From Chryseobacterium oryctis (GTDB lineage: Bacteria; Bacteroidota; Bacteroidia; Flavobacteriales; Weeksellaceae): 64,000 bases of DNA. Position 1 is the stretch's first letter, and each line of letters starts with the position of its first letter. Below, piece by piece: positions 1-9,117 of this stretch. The notes below the pieces were generated by a model. It saw only the letters and a list, made by a program, of their open reading frames with translations, was not told where the DNA came from and ran no database searches. Where the stretch lies: contig NZ_JAPDHV010000001.1 in NCBI RefSeq assembly GCF_025971925.1, positions 1-64,000 on the forward strand, in the 5' to 3' direction. The position numbers and the translations under genes are program-made.

Positions 1-142
1 AAATAAATAACAATATAATAATCATAAAAAACAAAAAGATTTATATCATACATTAATATTAGTGTAAAAAAATTAATATATTTAACTTTATATAAACAAA
101 AAATCAATATAAAAATAATATAACTGATAAATATCTAAGGAA

Positions 143-679
143 ATGAAAAATTTAAAAATTTTATTAAACACAACTGTATTATGTGGAGCATTGTTTTTTT
201 CTCAATATACAAATGCTCAAAAAATCAATCAAAAAACAACAACAATCATAGTGACAGGAACTTCAAGTCTCCATGATTGGGAAATGAATGGTTCTGCCGC
301 TACTTTTTCAGGAACTGTAAACGGAAATACCATTTCTAATGCAACTTTTACAATGCCCGCAAAAAACCTGAAAAGCAAAAAAGGTAAAATGATGGACAAT
401 AAAGCTTATGATGCGTTAAAAGCAACACAAAGTCCAAATATCACATTTACAGCTTCTTCAATAAGCCTAGGAAAAAGCAACGTTGCAGGAAAGCTAACAA
501 TAGCTGGAGTTTCTAAAAACATCACATTTCCCGTTAATGTTACTAAAAAAGAAAAAACTTACGTGATTGATGGGACAGAAACCCTAAAACTTTCAGATTT
601 CGGAATGAGCAGACCAGGGTTCATGGGAGTGAAAACAGGTGATGAAGTAACCGTAAAAGTAAACATTACAGCAGAATAA
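143..679 (+). CDS. YceI-family periplasmic protein
   Basis: A 178-residue secreted protein of the YceI lipocalin-like beta-barrel family, which in other bacteria binds isoprenoid-like lipids in the periplasm. Residues 1-25 form a signal peptide ending at NAQ. The rest alternates short beta strands (TGTSSLHDWEMNG, GKLTIAGVSKNITFPV) as in YceI domains, and the length is normal for the family. The porin gene follows after 21 bp, so the two are probably cotranscribed. The upstream 140 bp is very AT-rich and shows no clear promoter box. The exact ligand is unknown. A second, diverged YceI-like gene lies at the other side of the element (49838). Confidence 0.85.
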   Translation: MKNLKILLNTTVLCGALFFSQYTNAQKINQKTTTIIVTGTSSLHDWEMNGSAATFSGTVNGNTISNATFTMPAKNLKSKKGKMMDNKAYDALKATQSPNITFTASSISLGKSNVAGKLTIAGVSKNITFPVNVTKKEKTYVIDGTETLKLSDFGMSRPGFMGVKTGDEVTVKVNITAE

Positions 680-700
680 AAACTATAAAAATTAAGCATT

Positions 701-1972
701 ATGAAATCAAACTATCTAAAAATAGGAATATTAGGAGCTATCATGTTGGCTAATTTTGCAAATGCCCAACAATTTCCTTTAGACAATCTAAAACCAAGAG
801 ACCAAAGAGGTATAAATACATTTGAAAACCCAAAAGATTCCGTAACTACTTTTGAAAAACTTAAAGTAAGAGTCGGAGGAGCTTTTGCTCTACAATTCCA
901 GGGAATCAAGCATGAAAGTGGCGCAGATCAATCTGTTCCTGCAACCCAACTATACAATATCGGGAACAATTTTAACCTTCCTACTGCTAATTTAGATATT
1001 GATGTGGCATTATATGATGGTATTAATTTACATTTAAGAACCTTCTTATCTTCTCGTCACCACAATGAAACTTATGTAAAAGGAGGTTATATCCAGATTG
1101 ATAAATTAGATTTCATTCAAAAGGACTTTTTAAGTGATTTCATGAAACATGCGACCATTAAATTTGGTCATGACGAAATCAACTACGGTGATGCGCACTT
1201 TAGAAGAAGTGACAATGCCTACACAACACAAAACCCATTTGTTGGAAATTATTTGATGGATGCTTATGCTACAATGATTTTTGCTGAGCTTTATTATAGA
1301 AAAAATGACTTTATCGGAATGGCGGGTGTTACAAACGGAAGACTTAATCAGAATGCAACCGGAGGAACAAGCCCTTCTGTATACGCTAAAGTTGGCTATG
1401 ACAAACAAGTCAACAATGATTTGAGAGTTCGTTTAACAGGTTCTGTTTACAATGCCGCTCATACACAACGATTAGATTTCTATGATGGAGATAGAGCTGG
1501 TTCTAGATATTATTATGTAATGGAAAATGCAGCAGCAACATCTTCTGCAAACTTCAGATCAGGACAAATTGTTCCGGATTTTAAAAACAAAGTAACATCT
1601 TTCATGATCAACCCATTTGTAAGATATAAAGGTCTTGAATTTTTCGGAACTTTTGAAACTGCTTCAGGAAGAAACTTTGCAGAAACAGACAGAAGAACAT
1701 GGAATCAGTATGCAGCAGAGCTTCTTTACAGATTCGGAAATAACGACAATCTTTATGTCGGAGGAAGATACAATATGGTAAAAGGAGAATTGGCAACAGG
1801 AAACAAAGTAGATATTTCAAGATTTAATATTGGCGGAGGCTGGTTTATGACAAAAAACATTCTTGCCAAAGCAGAATACGTTAATCAAAAATACGACGGA
1901 TATCCTACTTCAAACATTCTGTATGACGGAAAATTCAACGGATTTGTTTTAGAAGCCGCAATTTCTTTCTAA
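701..1972 (+). CDS. Outer-membrane porin-like beta-barrel protein
   Basis: A 423-residue protein with a signal peptide (residues 1-22, ending ANA), many alternating aromatic/glycine strands and a C-terminal phenylalanine (AISF), as expected of a trimeric-porin-like outer-membrane barrel assembled by BAM. It resembles phosphate-selective/DcaP-like porins of Bacteroidetes, but the substrate cannot be read from the sequence. It lies 21 bp behind the YceI-like gene and is followed by a perfect 14-bp hairpin (1987-2021), so the two-gene unit ends there. It is the last clearly chromosomal gene before the integrated element. Confidence 0.75.
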   Translation: MKSNYLKIGILGAIMLANFANAQQFPLDNLKPRDQRGINTFENPKDSVTTFEKLKVRVGGAFALQFQGIKHESGADQSVPATQLYNIGNNFNLPTANLDIDVALYDGINLHLRTFLSSRHHNETYVKGGYIQIDKLDFIQKDFLSDFMKHATIKFGHDEINYGDAHFRRSDNAYTTQNPFVGNYLMDAYATMIFAELYYRKNDFIGMAGVTNGRLNQNATGGTSPSVYAKVGYDKQVNNDLRVRLTGSVYNAAHTQRLDFYDGDRAGSRYYYVMENAAATSSANFRSGQIVPDFKNKVTSFMINPFVRYKGLEFFGTFETASGRNFAETDRRTWNQYAAELLYRFGNNDNLYVGGRYNMVKGELATGNKVDISRFNIGGGWFMTKNILAKAEYVNQKYDGYPTSNILYDGKFNGFVLEAAISF

Positions 1973-1986
1973 AATTTAGCCAACTC

Positions 1987-2021
1987 ATCGGGAAAATGTT
2001 TTAATAGAACATTTTCCCGAT
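1987..2021 (+). terminator. Hairpin terminator after porin
   Basis: Two perfect 14-nt arms (1987-2000 and 2008-2021) around a 7-nt loop, starting 15 bp after the porin stop codon. No T-tract follows, so it may act as an mRNA 3' end stabiliser as much as a terminator. Confidence 0.7.
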
Positions 2022-2143
2022 TATAAAACTCAGAGTTATGAATTCATTTAAGAGTGGTTCAAAATGCTCAATATTGCCCTAAAATGGGGAGTTTACGTAA
2101 TTTTTTAATTCCATAAGAAACCAATAAAAACCAACGAAAACCG

Positions 2144-2173
2144 CAAAATGTTGTACCTATGTTGTACCCAAAA
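2144..2173. repeat. Left 30-bp direct repeat of the element (candidate attL)
   Basis: A 30-bp sequence identical to 49708-49737. It contains two tandem copies of ATGTTGTACC, 12 bp apart, so it could be the attachment core or paired integrase arm sites. It lies about 220 bp upstream of the tyrosine recombinase gene, the usual place for an attachment site. Confidence 0.7.
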
Positions 2174-2390
2174 CATACACGTTTTTCCTTCACTTTCAGA
2201 TAATTATACTTGCGTGTGTCAAATTTCCTACGTAATTTAGCATTATAATAAAGCCACGGAATCCTGTGTATTTACTCATAATACCAACCGTATTCTTTAT
2301 TCAAAGATAAAACTTTTATGAAATTCTGTTTAATCATTTTATGATGATTAATGTATTTGAATTGATGTCCAACCTAAATAATTTCTATTT

Positions 2391-3599
2391 ATGCCTACTA
2401 TTTGTGCCATATTACGAAAGAAAGCGAACAAACAGGGACAATATCCTATTTACCTTCGCATTACTAACAACCGAAAATCTACGTTCATCAATCTCGAACA
2501 TTATATTGATAAGAAAGATTGGGACGAGAAAACAAAGCGAGTCAAGAAAAGTCATCCTAATTCCAAGCGGCTCAATCATCTCATCGACAAGAAAATTGCT
2601 GAAGCGGGAGCAAAGCTCATCGATATGGATATTGGAGGACAGACAAAAGATGTAAAAGCCATTCGGAAAAAACTCACCAATGCCGATAGCGATTTCTTTA
2701 GTCTTGCAAAAGATTACCTGAATAATTTAGAACAGCACGGAAAATTCAATCAACTGAATGCCGACAAACCGAGAATCAATTATTTCAAATCTTTTCTCAA
2801 TTGCGAGAAGTTTTCTTTGGAACAAATCACCGTTCCGCTTCTCAAATCCTTTCAAAACCATCTTCTTCTGGAAAAGAAGCTCTCCGAAAGAACTATCACT
2901 AATTATTTAATCATCATTCGAACCATTTACAATTCTGCTATCAGAGACGGAATTGTTGATGGTAAGCATTATCCTTTCGGAAGAAATAAAATTCAAATCA
3001 AGTTTCCTGAAACTCAAAAAGTGGGCTTAACTGAAGAGGAAGTGAAAAAAATCGAGGCGTTGGATTTGGAGATTGGTTCACAAGAATGGCACTCCCGAAA
3101 TGTGTGGTTGTTCAGTTTTTATTTGGCAGGAATTCGGGTTGCTGATGTTTTGAAAACGAAATGGTCTGAAATACAGGACGGAAGATTGGAGTACAGAATG
3201 AATAAAAACCAAAAATTGGTTTCGCTAAAAATTCCCGATAAAATTTTGATAATACTCGCTCACTACGAAAAAAATAAAACATCTAAGAACGATTATATAT
3301 TTCCGGAGTTAAAAGGGATTGATGAAAAGAACAAAAAAGCAATTACCAGTGCTACAAGCAATGCCGATAAAACGTTAAACAAATATTTAAAACGAATTGC
3401 CGAAAAAGCAAAAATCGACAAAAAAATAACGATGCACATTTCCCGCCACACTTTCGGAAATATTTCGGGGGATAAAATCTCAATCCAGATGCTGCAAAAA
3501 TTATATCGTCACTCCTCTATTACAACAACGGTAAATTACCAGTCCAACTTTATTCATAAAGATATGGACGAAGCTCTTGATAATGTGATTGGGTTCTGA
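2391..3599 (+). CDS. Tyrosine recombinase (site-specific integrase)
   Basis: A 402-residue integrase of the Bacteroidetes phage/ICE type that would cut and rejoin DNA at the element's attachment sites. Residues 1-85 are an arm-type DNA-binding domain, about 95-200 a SAM-like core-binding domain, and 205-402 the catalytic domain. The catalytic residues are visible: Arg in LAGIRVADV, HISRHTFG, the His of LYRHSSI (usually LGHSS) and the nucleophile Tyr in VNYQS. The chosen ATG gives the standard N-terminus (PTICAILRKKAN). It ends in TGA followed two codons later by TAA (TGA TTA TTC TAA). It sits directly inside the left repeat, as expected for the integrase of this element. Confidence 0.93.
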   Translation: MPTICAILRKKANKQGQYPIYLRITNNRKSTFINLEHYIDKKDWDEKTKRVKKSHPNSKRLNHLIDKKIAEAGAKLIDMDIGGQTKDVKAIRKKLTNADSDFFSLAKDYLNNLEQHGKFNQLNADKPRINYFKSFLNCEKFSLEQITVPLLKSFQNHLLLEKKLSERTITNYLIIIRTIYNSAIRDGIVDGKHYPFGRNKIQIKFPETQKVGLTEEEVKKIEALDLEIGSQEWHSRNVWLFSFYLAGIRVADVLKTKWSEIQDGRLEYRMNKNQKLVSLKIPDKILIILAHYEKNKTSKNDYIFPELKGIDEKNKKAITSATSNADKTLNKYLKRIAEKAKIDKKITMHISRHTFGNISGDKISIQMLQKLYRHSSITTTVNYQSNFIHKDMDEALDNVIGF

Positions 3600-3637
3600 T
3601 TATTCTAAGTCATAACACCTATGAGGTTTGGCAATAT

Positions 3638-3880
3638 CTAATTTATTTTTCCGGATGTTTTCAAAAATATTTTTTCATCAATTCCTGCTTCAGCCAGAAC
3701 CGCTCTCAACGTTCATTCTTTCATTGGCTTCCCTGCGTGGAAAGCAAGAACAAAAGTAGCATCTGTATCCGGATTATATCGCAGTTCATGTGAACCTTTC
3801 CCTTGCCTTACGAATACACAACCTAAAATTTTTAATGACTTTATTACTTCTTTTCTGGAAAATGAATTTCGGACTCCCAT
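3638..3880 (-). CDS. hicA: HicA-family toxin with one in-frame UGA at a glycine position
   Basis: An 80-codon reading frame on the minus strand from ATG 3880 to TAG 3638, interrupted only by TGA at 3713-3715 (codon 56). Around it the HicA double-stranded-RNA-binding fold is clear: FSRKEVIKSLKILGC, FVRQGKGSHEL with the catalytic His, and a GKPMKE-TGA-TLRAVLAEAGI stretch where family members have glycine before TLR. HicA is an mRNA interferase. It starts one base after the HicB stop codon, so the two form an operon with the antitoxin first. If UGA stops translation, the last 25 residues are lost and the toxin is probably inactive; if read as glycine it is full length. Confidence 0.75.
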
Positions 3881-3881
3881 A

Positions 3882-4112
3882 CTATGCCGTTTGAAGACTA
3901 AATTGTAATTTTTTTCTGAATTGATTCACTTTTTTCATTTCCTCAACTGCTTCCAAATAGTCTTTTAGTATAAACGGAGCCAATTCCTTAACCTTCTCAA
4001 TTGTTTCCCCTTCGACCAAAAATCCGGTTAGCCCATCTATAGACCCCAGATAGTAAATCTCTTTACCTTCCTGCATTTTACGAATTTTCAATTCATAATT
4101 TTTTGCAGCCAT
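3882..4112 (-). CDS. hicB: HicB-family antitoxin
   Basis: A 76-residue protein (from MAAKNYELKI; a longer start at 4151 is possible but adds an unlikely hydrophobic tail). The partial RNase-H-like fold of HicB is recognisable: YYLGSIDGLTGFLVEGET then a helix KVKELAPFILKDYLEAVEE, matching the family pattern of a strand pair, G-x-x-x-EG-T and a long helix. It would bind and neutralise the downstream HicA. It contains no TGA codon and stops at TAG, directly abutting hicA. The small size lacks a separate C-terminal DNA-binding domain. Confidence 0.7.
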   Translation of the reverse strand: MAAKNYELKIRKMQEGKEIYYLGSIDGLTGFLVEGETIEKVKELAPFILKDYLEAVEEMKKVNQFRKKLQFSLQTA

Positions 4113-4187
4113 TTGCTTTTGGTACAGAATAAATATTGATATTGTAAGCAAATTAAATTTTATTTCAACACCTGTTTTATCAGGAAA

Positions 4188-5027
4188 TTAAAACAGACTT
4201 GCTTCACTTCCGTCACAGTATTTCCAGTCAAAAAACATCTCAACGTCCAGCTCATCGGCTGCTTTAAATAAGATATGCTTTTGTGCCTGTTTGAAATCCA
4301 TATCTTTATAAAGTTTTCCCATAACTTTCTGCATCACATTTTTATGCTTAAAAATACAAAGCAGACGGCTTCCGTAGTCGATCTTATACTGCTCGGAAAA
4401 TTTTCCGCTTGCCAGCACATTCAGATGCTGTCTTATGCTTGACAAAACCCTTGCAACATCGCTGTCTAAAAACACCTCACAAGCATATAGATCTTCTCTG
4501 TAAGGCGTATTCATCATAAATACGGCATCAGCAATAAGATACTTTGTACGGTCTATCATAATGGCAGACGCTGCACGGTATCCTTTTTCTTTCTCCGTAG
4601 AAACTTTGTCAAAATAAGTGGTAAAAAACACAATACCCAAATCATTCTTCTCAGCAAATATTCTGAGTGAAATTTCAAAATCTATGACCGCAAGACGATG
4701 GAAATAATCAAAGCCAAATACAGGAGAGTTACTCTTCGGATATCTTACAGGAAAACGGTTTCCATAATATTCCCTGAGCTGCTCTGCTCCATAAGGTGTT
4801 AAAAAATGAATGTGTTCCAGCTTACCTTCCACAGGGTGGACGCTGAATGACAGGTTTTGTACCAAAGGTTTTGATAACTGCCTTAATTCCGCGAGCTTCC
4901 TGTTCAAATTTCTCCTGCCCTTCATAATATCAAGACGAAGCATCTGTGATACAGTTAAATATTTGAACTGCCCTAAATTCACCAAAATTTTCTCCATTGA
5001 CGGAGTTATAATGTTTTTTGTCTTCAT
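4188..5027 (-). CDS. Replication-relaxation-like protein
   Basis: A 279-residue protein whose first 70 residues look like a winged-helix (LTVSQMLRLDIMKGRRNLNRKLAELR), followed by a mixed alpha/beta region. This resembles Replic_Relax-type proteins, which are plasmid-encoded, poorly characterised and commonly sit beside a TraG/VirD4-like ATPase, exactly as here (71 bp downstream of the ATPase gene on the same strand). The role could be in conjugative relaxation or plasmid replication. The reading frame is intact with a TAA stop, in contrast to neighbouring genes of the same module that carry in-frame TGA codons. Confidence 0.55.
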   Translation of the reverse strand: MKTKNIITPSMEKILVNLGQFKYLTVSQMLRLDIMKGRRNLNRKLAELRQLSKPLVQNLSFSVHPVEGKLEHIHFLTPYGAEQLREYYGNRFPVRYPKSNSPVFGFDYFHRLAVIDFEISLRIFAEKNDLGIVFFTTYFDKVSTEKEKGYRAASAIMIDRTKYLIADAVFMMNTPYREDLYACEVFLDSDVARVLSSIRQHLNVLASGKFSEQYKIDYGSRLLCIFKHKNVMQKVMGKLYKDMDFKQAQKHILFKAADELDVEMFFDWKYCDGSEASLF

Positions 5028-5098
5028 ATTTTTTGTTTTTGTTTATGAAATAGAGATTTGATTTTAGAAGTGGGAAACCGAATTCTCTGCCTCTTTAA

Positions 5099-6931
5099 TT
5101 ATAATTTGTATTTCACAGGAATCCCCTCTTTTGGAGAAGATTCATTTTTCGTTGGGATTTTTTTTGTTTGAGATGGTGTACCTTCATAAGATGATGATGA
5201 AGGTTCAGGTTCTTTTTTTTCAGGTGCAGTCTGCTTTTCAGGAAGATTATTTTTTGATAATTCCGAAACGGTCGTATCTGCCGGACGATATGCTCCGCTT
5301 TGGTTCAGGCAATATTCTTTTAACGATTTAATTTCTTTTGGCAATAAGAAATAATGTTTCGGATGCTTCAGCAAAAAGTCCGGAGATTTTATTTTTAATG
5401 TTTTGTAATGATCTACTTTCAGATAAAAGTAATACGGCTCGAGTTCCTGCAGCTGACTGTATGACAACCCGAAATCCCCCGCCTGTGCTTTCAGGGCAGG
5501 CATTCCATTGATACCCAGTAATTTTACGGCAGTACAATTAAGAATCATATCCCTCAGTGAAACCGGAAACTGCGTCATCGCCTGACTTGCACAGACTAAA
5601 AAAAGACAATATTTTCTGCTTTCACTGAAGATAGTTTCAAAGGTTTCCGAAGCAAAATTGTGAAACTCGTCTACAAACAGGAAGGTTTTTTTCCTCTTAC
5701 TTTCCGGTTGGAACGCTCTCTTTAATGTAATGCTCAGTAAAGTTGCGGCAATCAGTTTCCCGAGTGCCTTACTGCTCTGCTCTCCGATTTTCCCTTTGCT
5801 TAAATTGATAAGAATGACCTTGCCTTCATTCAATGCTTTTTCCCAGTCAATCGTTGGTTTACCGTTAAGCATCTGGTAAAAAACATAATGGTTCAATAAG
5901 CTTTGCAATCTTGAATAGATGCTCAATTTAGTCAGTGCATACTTTTTATTGGAAAAGGCTGACTCAAAAAATACGCGGTAGGTGTGGTGCGAAGATTTTT
6001 TACCCAATTCGATTAATTCTTCATTTCTGTTATCATCAAAAAAATCCAGCAAATTTGAAAGTCCGAAATTACCATTGCTCATCAATACATACAGACAGGG
6101 TTTTAGCAATACTTCCATGTGTAAAGACAGCCCAGCATCCCCCATTAGTTCCATAAATGCTTTACAGAATTGCTGACACATCAGATCCGCTGTTACAGGA
6201 TCAGAAATTTTATGATAAAAGGGGTTGATGCTGGGAACTTTATCCCTGCTGAAGCTCGGTTCTATATAGATAAGGCGTTCCGGCTTTTGTTGGTTAAGAC
6301 GGAGGGTTAGCAAACTTTCAGTCACATCGCCATGAACATCCAAAAACACGAGTGATGCCTGCTGCTTCTCGTGGGTATGCTTTTGAATCTGCATAAACAG
6401 GGCTTTCATCAGTTCCGTTTTTCCCGAACCTGATTTTCCCGTAATAACAGCGTGTCTTTCTAAATCTTTAAGTTTCAGCGGAACCGGACGCCCTGAAAAG
6501 AAAAAGTCTTTGGCGTGCGGTAGAAATAGTTTAAAAAGCTCAAGGTAATTTTTTTCATGGTCGGCAGTATCAAAAAGTAAAGAAGAATATTTGCTTTTTT
6601 TCAATAGCTCAAAGTATTGTTTTGCATGGACGGATATTTTAGAATATGCTTTTCCTGAATTTGTTCCTGAAGTCGGTAGATGGGATTCCAAAAGCGAAAG
6701 ATATTCTGCAAAAGAAATAAAACGGGTTTTCAACCTTATAAGATACTGCGGAGAATCTATAGGGAGCTTCTCCAGCATTGTATCTGTTTTTATGATATGT
6801 TTTACCAAAAGTCCTTCTCTTATTTCGGGAAACTCTCCTAAAATATAGTTTCCAACTTCAATAGTTGAATAATCAGTAATCTTCCATAAGGAAGCATTGG
6901 TGTTCCAGTGTTGTACATCTTCAATATTCAT
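5099..6931 (-). CDS. T4SS-type DNA-transfer ATPase (TraG/VirD4/HerA-like)
   Basis: A 610-residue P-loop ATPase. Walker A is TGKSGSGKTEL at about residue 163 and Walker B is FLFVDEFHN at about 415, followed by SESRKYCLFLVCASQ, the sensor region of conjugation ATPases. INLSKGKIGEQSSKALGKL is also typical of the TraG/VirB4/HerA-like superfamily. The C-terminal 60 residues are low complexity, rich in Pro, Ser, Lys and Glu. There is no obvious N-terminal membrane segment, so it would act as a soluble coupling or DNA-pumping ATPase in mobilisation. It is the first gene of a leftward pair with the replication-relaxation-like gene. No in-frame TGA. Confidence 0.8.
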   Translation of the reverse strand: MNIEDVQHWNTNASLWKITDYSTIEVGNYILGEFPEIREGLLVKHIIKTDTMLEKLPIDSPQYLIRLKTRFISFAEYLSLLESHLPTSGTNSGKAYSKISVHAKQYFELLKKSKYSSLLFDTADHEKNYLELFKLFLPHAKDFFFSGRPVPLKLKDLERHAVITGKSGSGKTELMKALFMQIQKHTHEKQQASLVFLDVHGDVTESLLTLRLNQQKPERLIYIEPSFSRDKVPSINPFYHKISDPVTADLMCQQFCKAFMELMGDAGLSLHMEVLLKPCLYVLMSNGNFGLSNLLDFFDDNRNEELIELGKKSSHHTYRVFFESAFSNKKYALTKLSIYSRLQSLLNHYVFYQMLNGKPTIDWEKALNEGKVILINLSKGKIGEQSSKALGKLIAATLLSITLKRAFQPESKRKKTFLFVDEFHNFASETFETIFSESRKYCLFLVCASQAMTQFPVSLRDMILNCTAVKLLGINGMPALKAQAGDFGLSYSQLQELEPYYFYLKVDHYKTLKIKSPDFLLKHPKHYFLLPKEIKSLKEYCLNQSGAYRPADTTVSELSKNNLPEKQTAPEKKEPEPSSSSYEGTPSQTKKIPTKNESSPKEGIPVKYKL

Positions 6932-7564
6932 AATTTGGTTTTTTGGGTGTTGATATTATAGTTGCTGTAAGCAGTAATTCACAGCCTTTGATAAAAAAGA
7001 AAAACAATAAGAGTCTGATTATCTGCTGCCGGAACTGCTGCTCACAGCACAGGGACACATATGGATTGGCAAAGGCGAAGTCAAGTTGATGTCGTGATAA
7101 AGACTATTTTTTTGATATTCCTGTCAACAAGGTGTTTCGTCCGGCATTAAAAATGTAAAAAGTCAAGCAGTTGGAAATCGGGGTTTTGGAATACCCTTAT
7201 TATTACCCTATTGAACGTCCGTATGGATACGACTTAAAGGATGCTGATTTCCTTTTATCCATCAAAAATTACGCCAGTTTTTCCCCGATATAATATCGAT
7301 ATTTTCCCTGCTTAAAAAAATTCGCAGGAAAAATATCGATTATTAAAGTAGTCAAGCCAAAAATCACAAATCCCCTTGCATTAAAAAACCCACATCCTTA
7401 TATGACAGAACGTCGACACAATATCTCTTTTAAGAATTCTTATTAACAAAATCCAAAACAAAAAAACGAAGTCATGACTTCAAAAACTACAACTCAAAGT
7501 AAAACGAAAAATTAATTAACCAATGTAAAAAGTAAAAAACAACCAACTAACAACAATCAACCCA
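6932..7564. other. 633-bp non-coding divergent region
   Basis: This spacer separates the leftward ATPase operon from the rightward small-gene operon, so it must hold divergent promoters. It contains a long hairpin (7295-7340), short broken reading frames around 6990-7260 that may be gene remnants, and an A/C-rich leader before the gene at 7565 (including a 13-codon ORF at 7474). I see no tRNA here. Confidence 0.6.
7295..7340. repeat. Long inverted repeat, candidate oriT or single-strand origin
   Basis: Two 17-nt arms (7295-7311 and 7324-7340) match at 16 of 17 positions around a 12-nt A-rich loop and contain ATCGATAT. It lies next to the transfer-ATPase operon in a non-coding region, a usual place for oriT or a single-strand origin. 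No poly-T follows, so a simple terminator is less likely. Confidence 0.5.
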
Positions 7565-7810
7565 ATGAAAAAATTAGTCAACAAAACCGTCAATCTGGAT
7601 TTGTCCGGGACTGACGGTAACGCCTTTGTTTTATTAGGCAAATTTGGTCGGGAGGCCCGCAGGCAGGGCTGGACACATCAGGAAATCGACCTCGTCGTGG
7701 AGGAATGCAAAAAAGGAGACTACGATCATCTTCTGGCTACACTTCTTTTATACTGCGAACCTTCGGACGAGAACGACTCCGAATATTCTGAAATTGAAAA
7801 CCAGGAATAA
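7565..7810 (+). CDS. Small conserved plasmid/phage protein, unknown function
   Basis: An 81-residue acidic protein. The middle (NAFVLLGKFGREARRQGWTHQEIDLVVEECKKGDYDHLLATLLLYC) resembles small proteins seen in phage and plasmid early regions, with the pattern of a helix-rich regulatory or accessory factor; no function is known to me. It is the first gene of a rightward run of eight short genes and ends two bases before the next start, so it is cotranscribed with it. Confidence 0.65.
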   Translation: MKKLVNKTVNLDLSGTDGNAFVLLGKFGREARRQGWTHQEIDLVVEECKKGDYDHLLATLLLYCEPSDENDSEYSEIENQE

Positions 7811-7812
7811 CT

Positions 7813-8427
7813 ATGGGAACAAGAAACTTAACTATAGTAAAGTACGGGGGCGAAATAAAAATTGCCCAGTACGGTCAGTGGGACGGATACCCTGAAGGTC
7901 AGGGTTTGACCATTCTCAATTTCCTTTTGGAAGATGAGAACGTAGAGCAACTGAAGCAGGTGCTTCCCAAAGTACGATTTCAGAATGAAGAGGATATCAG
8001 GAAGGTTCAGGAATTTCTCAACTCAATCGGAGCCCAAGACGGCTGGATGAATAATGACCAATATAATAGGTTTACATATGAATATCCTTTACTCGTCCGT
8101 GATTTGGGAGGAGAAATTCTTGAAAAAATCCTGACACTCAAGGATCAGCCGGAAATTGTTCTTGCCAATTCTTATGAGTTTGCATCGGACAGCCTTTTCT
8201 GTGAATGGGCTTATGTGATAGACTTCGATAAAAACACCTTTGAAGTCTATACAGGTTTCAACAAAAAACGAATTACTCCTGAAGACCGCTTCTTTGATTT
8301 GTGCAAGGAAGATCGGGAAAATCCGGAATATTATCCGGTACTCCTGTTTCTGTCTTTCCCACTTAATAATCTGCCGTATGGTGATGAATTCATTATCAGG
8401 TGCAGGCTTAAATGGGAACAAAAATAG
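7813..8427 (+). CDS. Conserved plasmid/phage hypothetical protein
   Basis: A 204-residue soluble protein that begins GTRNLTIVKYGGEIKIAQYG, a start found in a family of phage and plasmid proteins of unknown function. It has no signal peptide or membrane segment and is rich in aromatic and acidic residues. It starts two bases after the preceding gene and is followed by a 100-bp gap. Function unknown; its company of DUF2958 and DUF6283-like genes points to a plasmid maintenance or host-takeover role. Confidence 0.65.
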   Translation: MGTRNLTIVKYGGEIKIAQYGQWDGYPEGQGLTILNFLLEDENVEQLKQVLPKVRFQNEEDIRKVQEFLNSIGAQDGWMNNDQYNRFTYEYPLLVRDLGGEILEKILTLKDQPEIVLANSYEFASDSLFCEWAYVIDFDKNTFEVYTGFNKKRITPEDRFFDLCKEDRENPEYYPVLLFLSFPLNNLPYGDEFIIRCRLKWEQK

Positions 8428-8529
8428 AAACGGAAAAGAAAACAGCAGACCGTAGACAGCAGGTGGAAACACTTGCTGTTTACCGCCTGATGTTTCTATA
8501 AAAAAACAACCAATAAAAATTTATCAAAA

Positions 8530-9108
8530 ATGAAAACAAATCCTACAAAAGACCGTTTGCAGGTCTTATGCTTTCTTACAATGCTTCGTCAAAATTTGGA
8601 GAAAGAGAAAACAGACGAATATTGCCCGATCCTGCCGGAACTCTTCATAAAAGCAGATCTGGTAGAAATTCTCAAATGGCTCTATATGAATAAAATCCCC
8701 TCTTCTCTTGGAGAAATAGAGGGAATGGACAGAGAGGAAGTTCTCAATGCCATCGGAGGCGATGTCTATATCCTGTCTTATATCATTGAACAATGGGAGG
8801 AAAAAACCGACTATCCGGTCACGGTAACAAAAGTTTACAACCTGTTATACCAGTTGGGAACCCAGACCCATTATCTGATGGAAAAAGAATTATCGGAATG
8901 GGATGAGTACGACCACAGCAATTACAAAGCTCTGTGCAGAAAGGCGGGAATTCCCCAAGCCATGTACGGAATTTACGATGTGGGAGTCACTGAACAGGAA
9001 AAATATATTACTATGCCGGTTACGGGTTTGTATGACCGTGAACCGGAAGCAAAGGCTGTCCTCGCATCTCTGAGATCTGATAATCAATATAAGCTCATGA
9101 AACTTTAA
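8530..9108 (+). CDS. Hypothetical protein sharing a domain with the gene at 10447
   Basis: A 192-residue soluble, acidic protein. Residues about 40-90 (an LVEIL helix, then REEVLNAIGGDVYILSYI) align with residues about 35-95 of the protein at 10447 (ELVEMV, then EGILNLIESDYQIITYM), so the two share a small helical domain. Nothing else is recognisable. It belongs to the rightward small-gene operon and ends nine bases before the next start. Confidence 0.6.
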   Translation: MKTNPTKDRLQVLCFLTMLRQNLEKEKTDEYCPILPELFIKADLVEILKWLYMNKIPSSLGEIEGMDREEVLNAIGGDVYILSYIIEQWEEKTDYPVTVTKVYNLLYQLGTQTHYLMEKELSEWDEYDHSNYKALCRKAGIPQAMYGIYDVGVTEQEKYITMPVTGLYDREPEAKAVLASLRSDNQYKLMKL

Positions 9109-9117
9109 ACCCGATGT

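Noticed and set aside
2236..2256. Protospacer for the solitary Cas12a-type unit (12-nt match TTATAATAAAGC near the integrase)
   Set aside because: The match is short, AT-rich and shifted relative to the PAM position, so it may be chance.
6932..7564. Search for tRNA-Gly(UCA) in the intergenic regions of the element
   Set aside because: No cloverleaf seen here, nor at 13337-13837, 14402-14937, 17296-17471, 28613-28905, 42577-42925 or 49484-49737; the decoder, if any, is outside the window.
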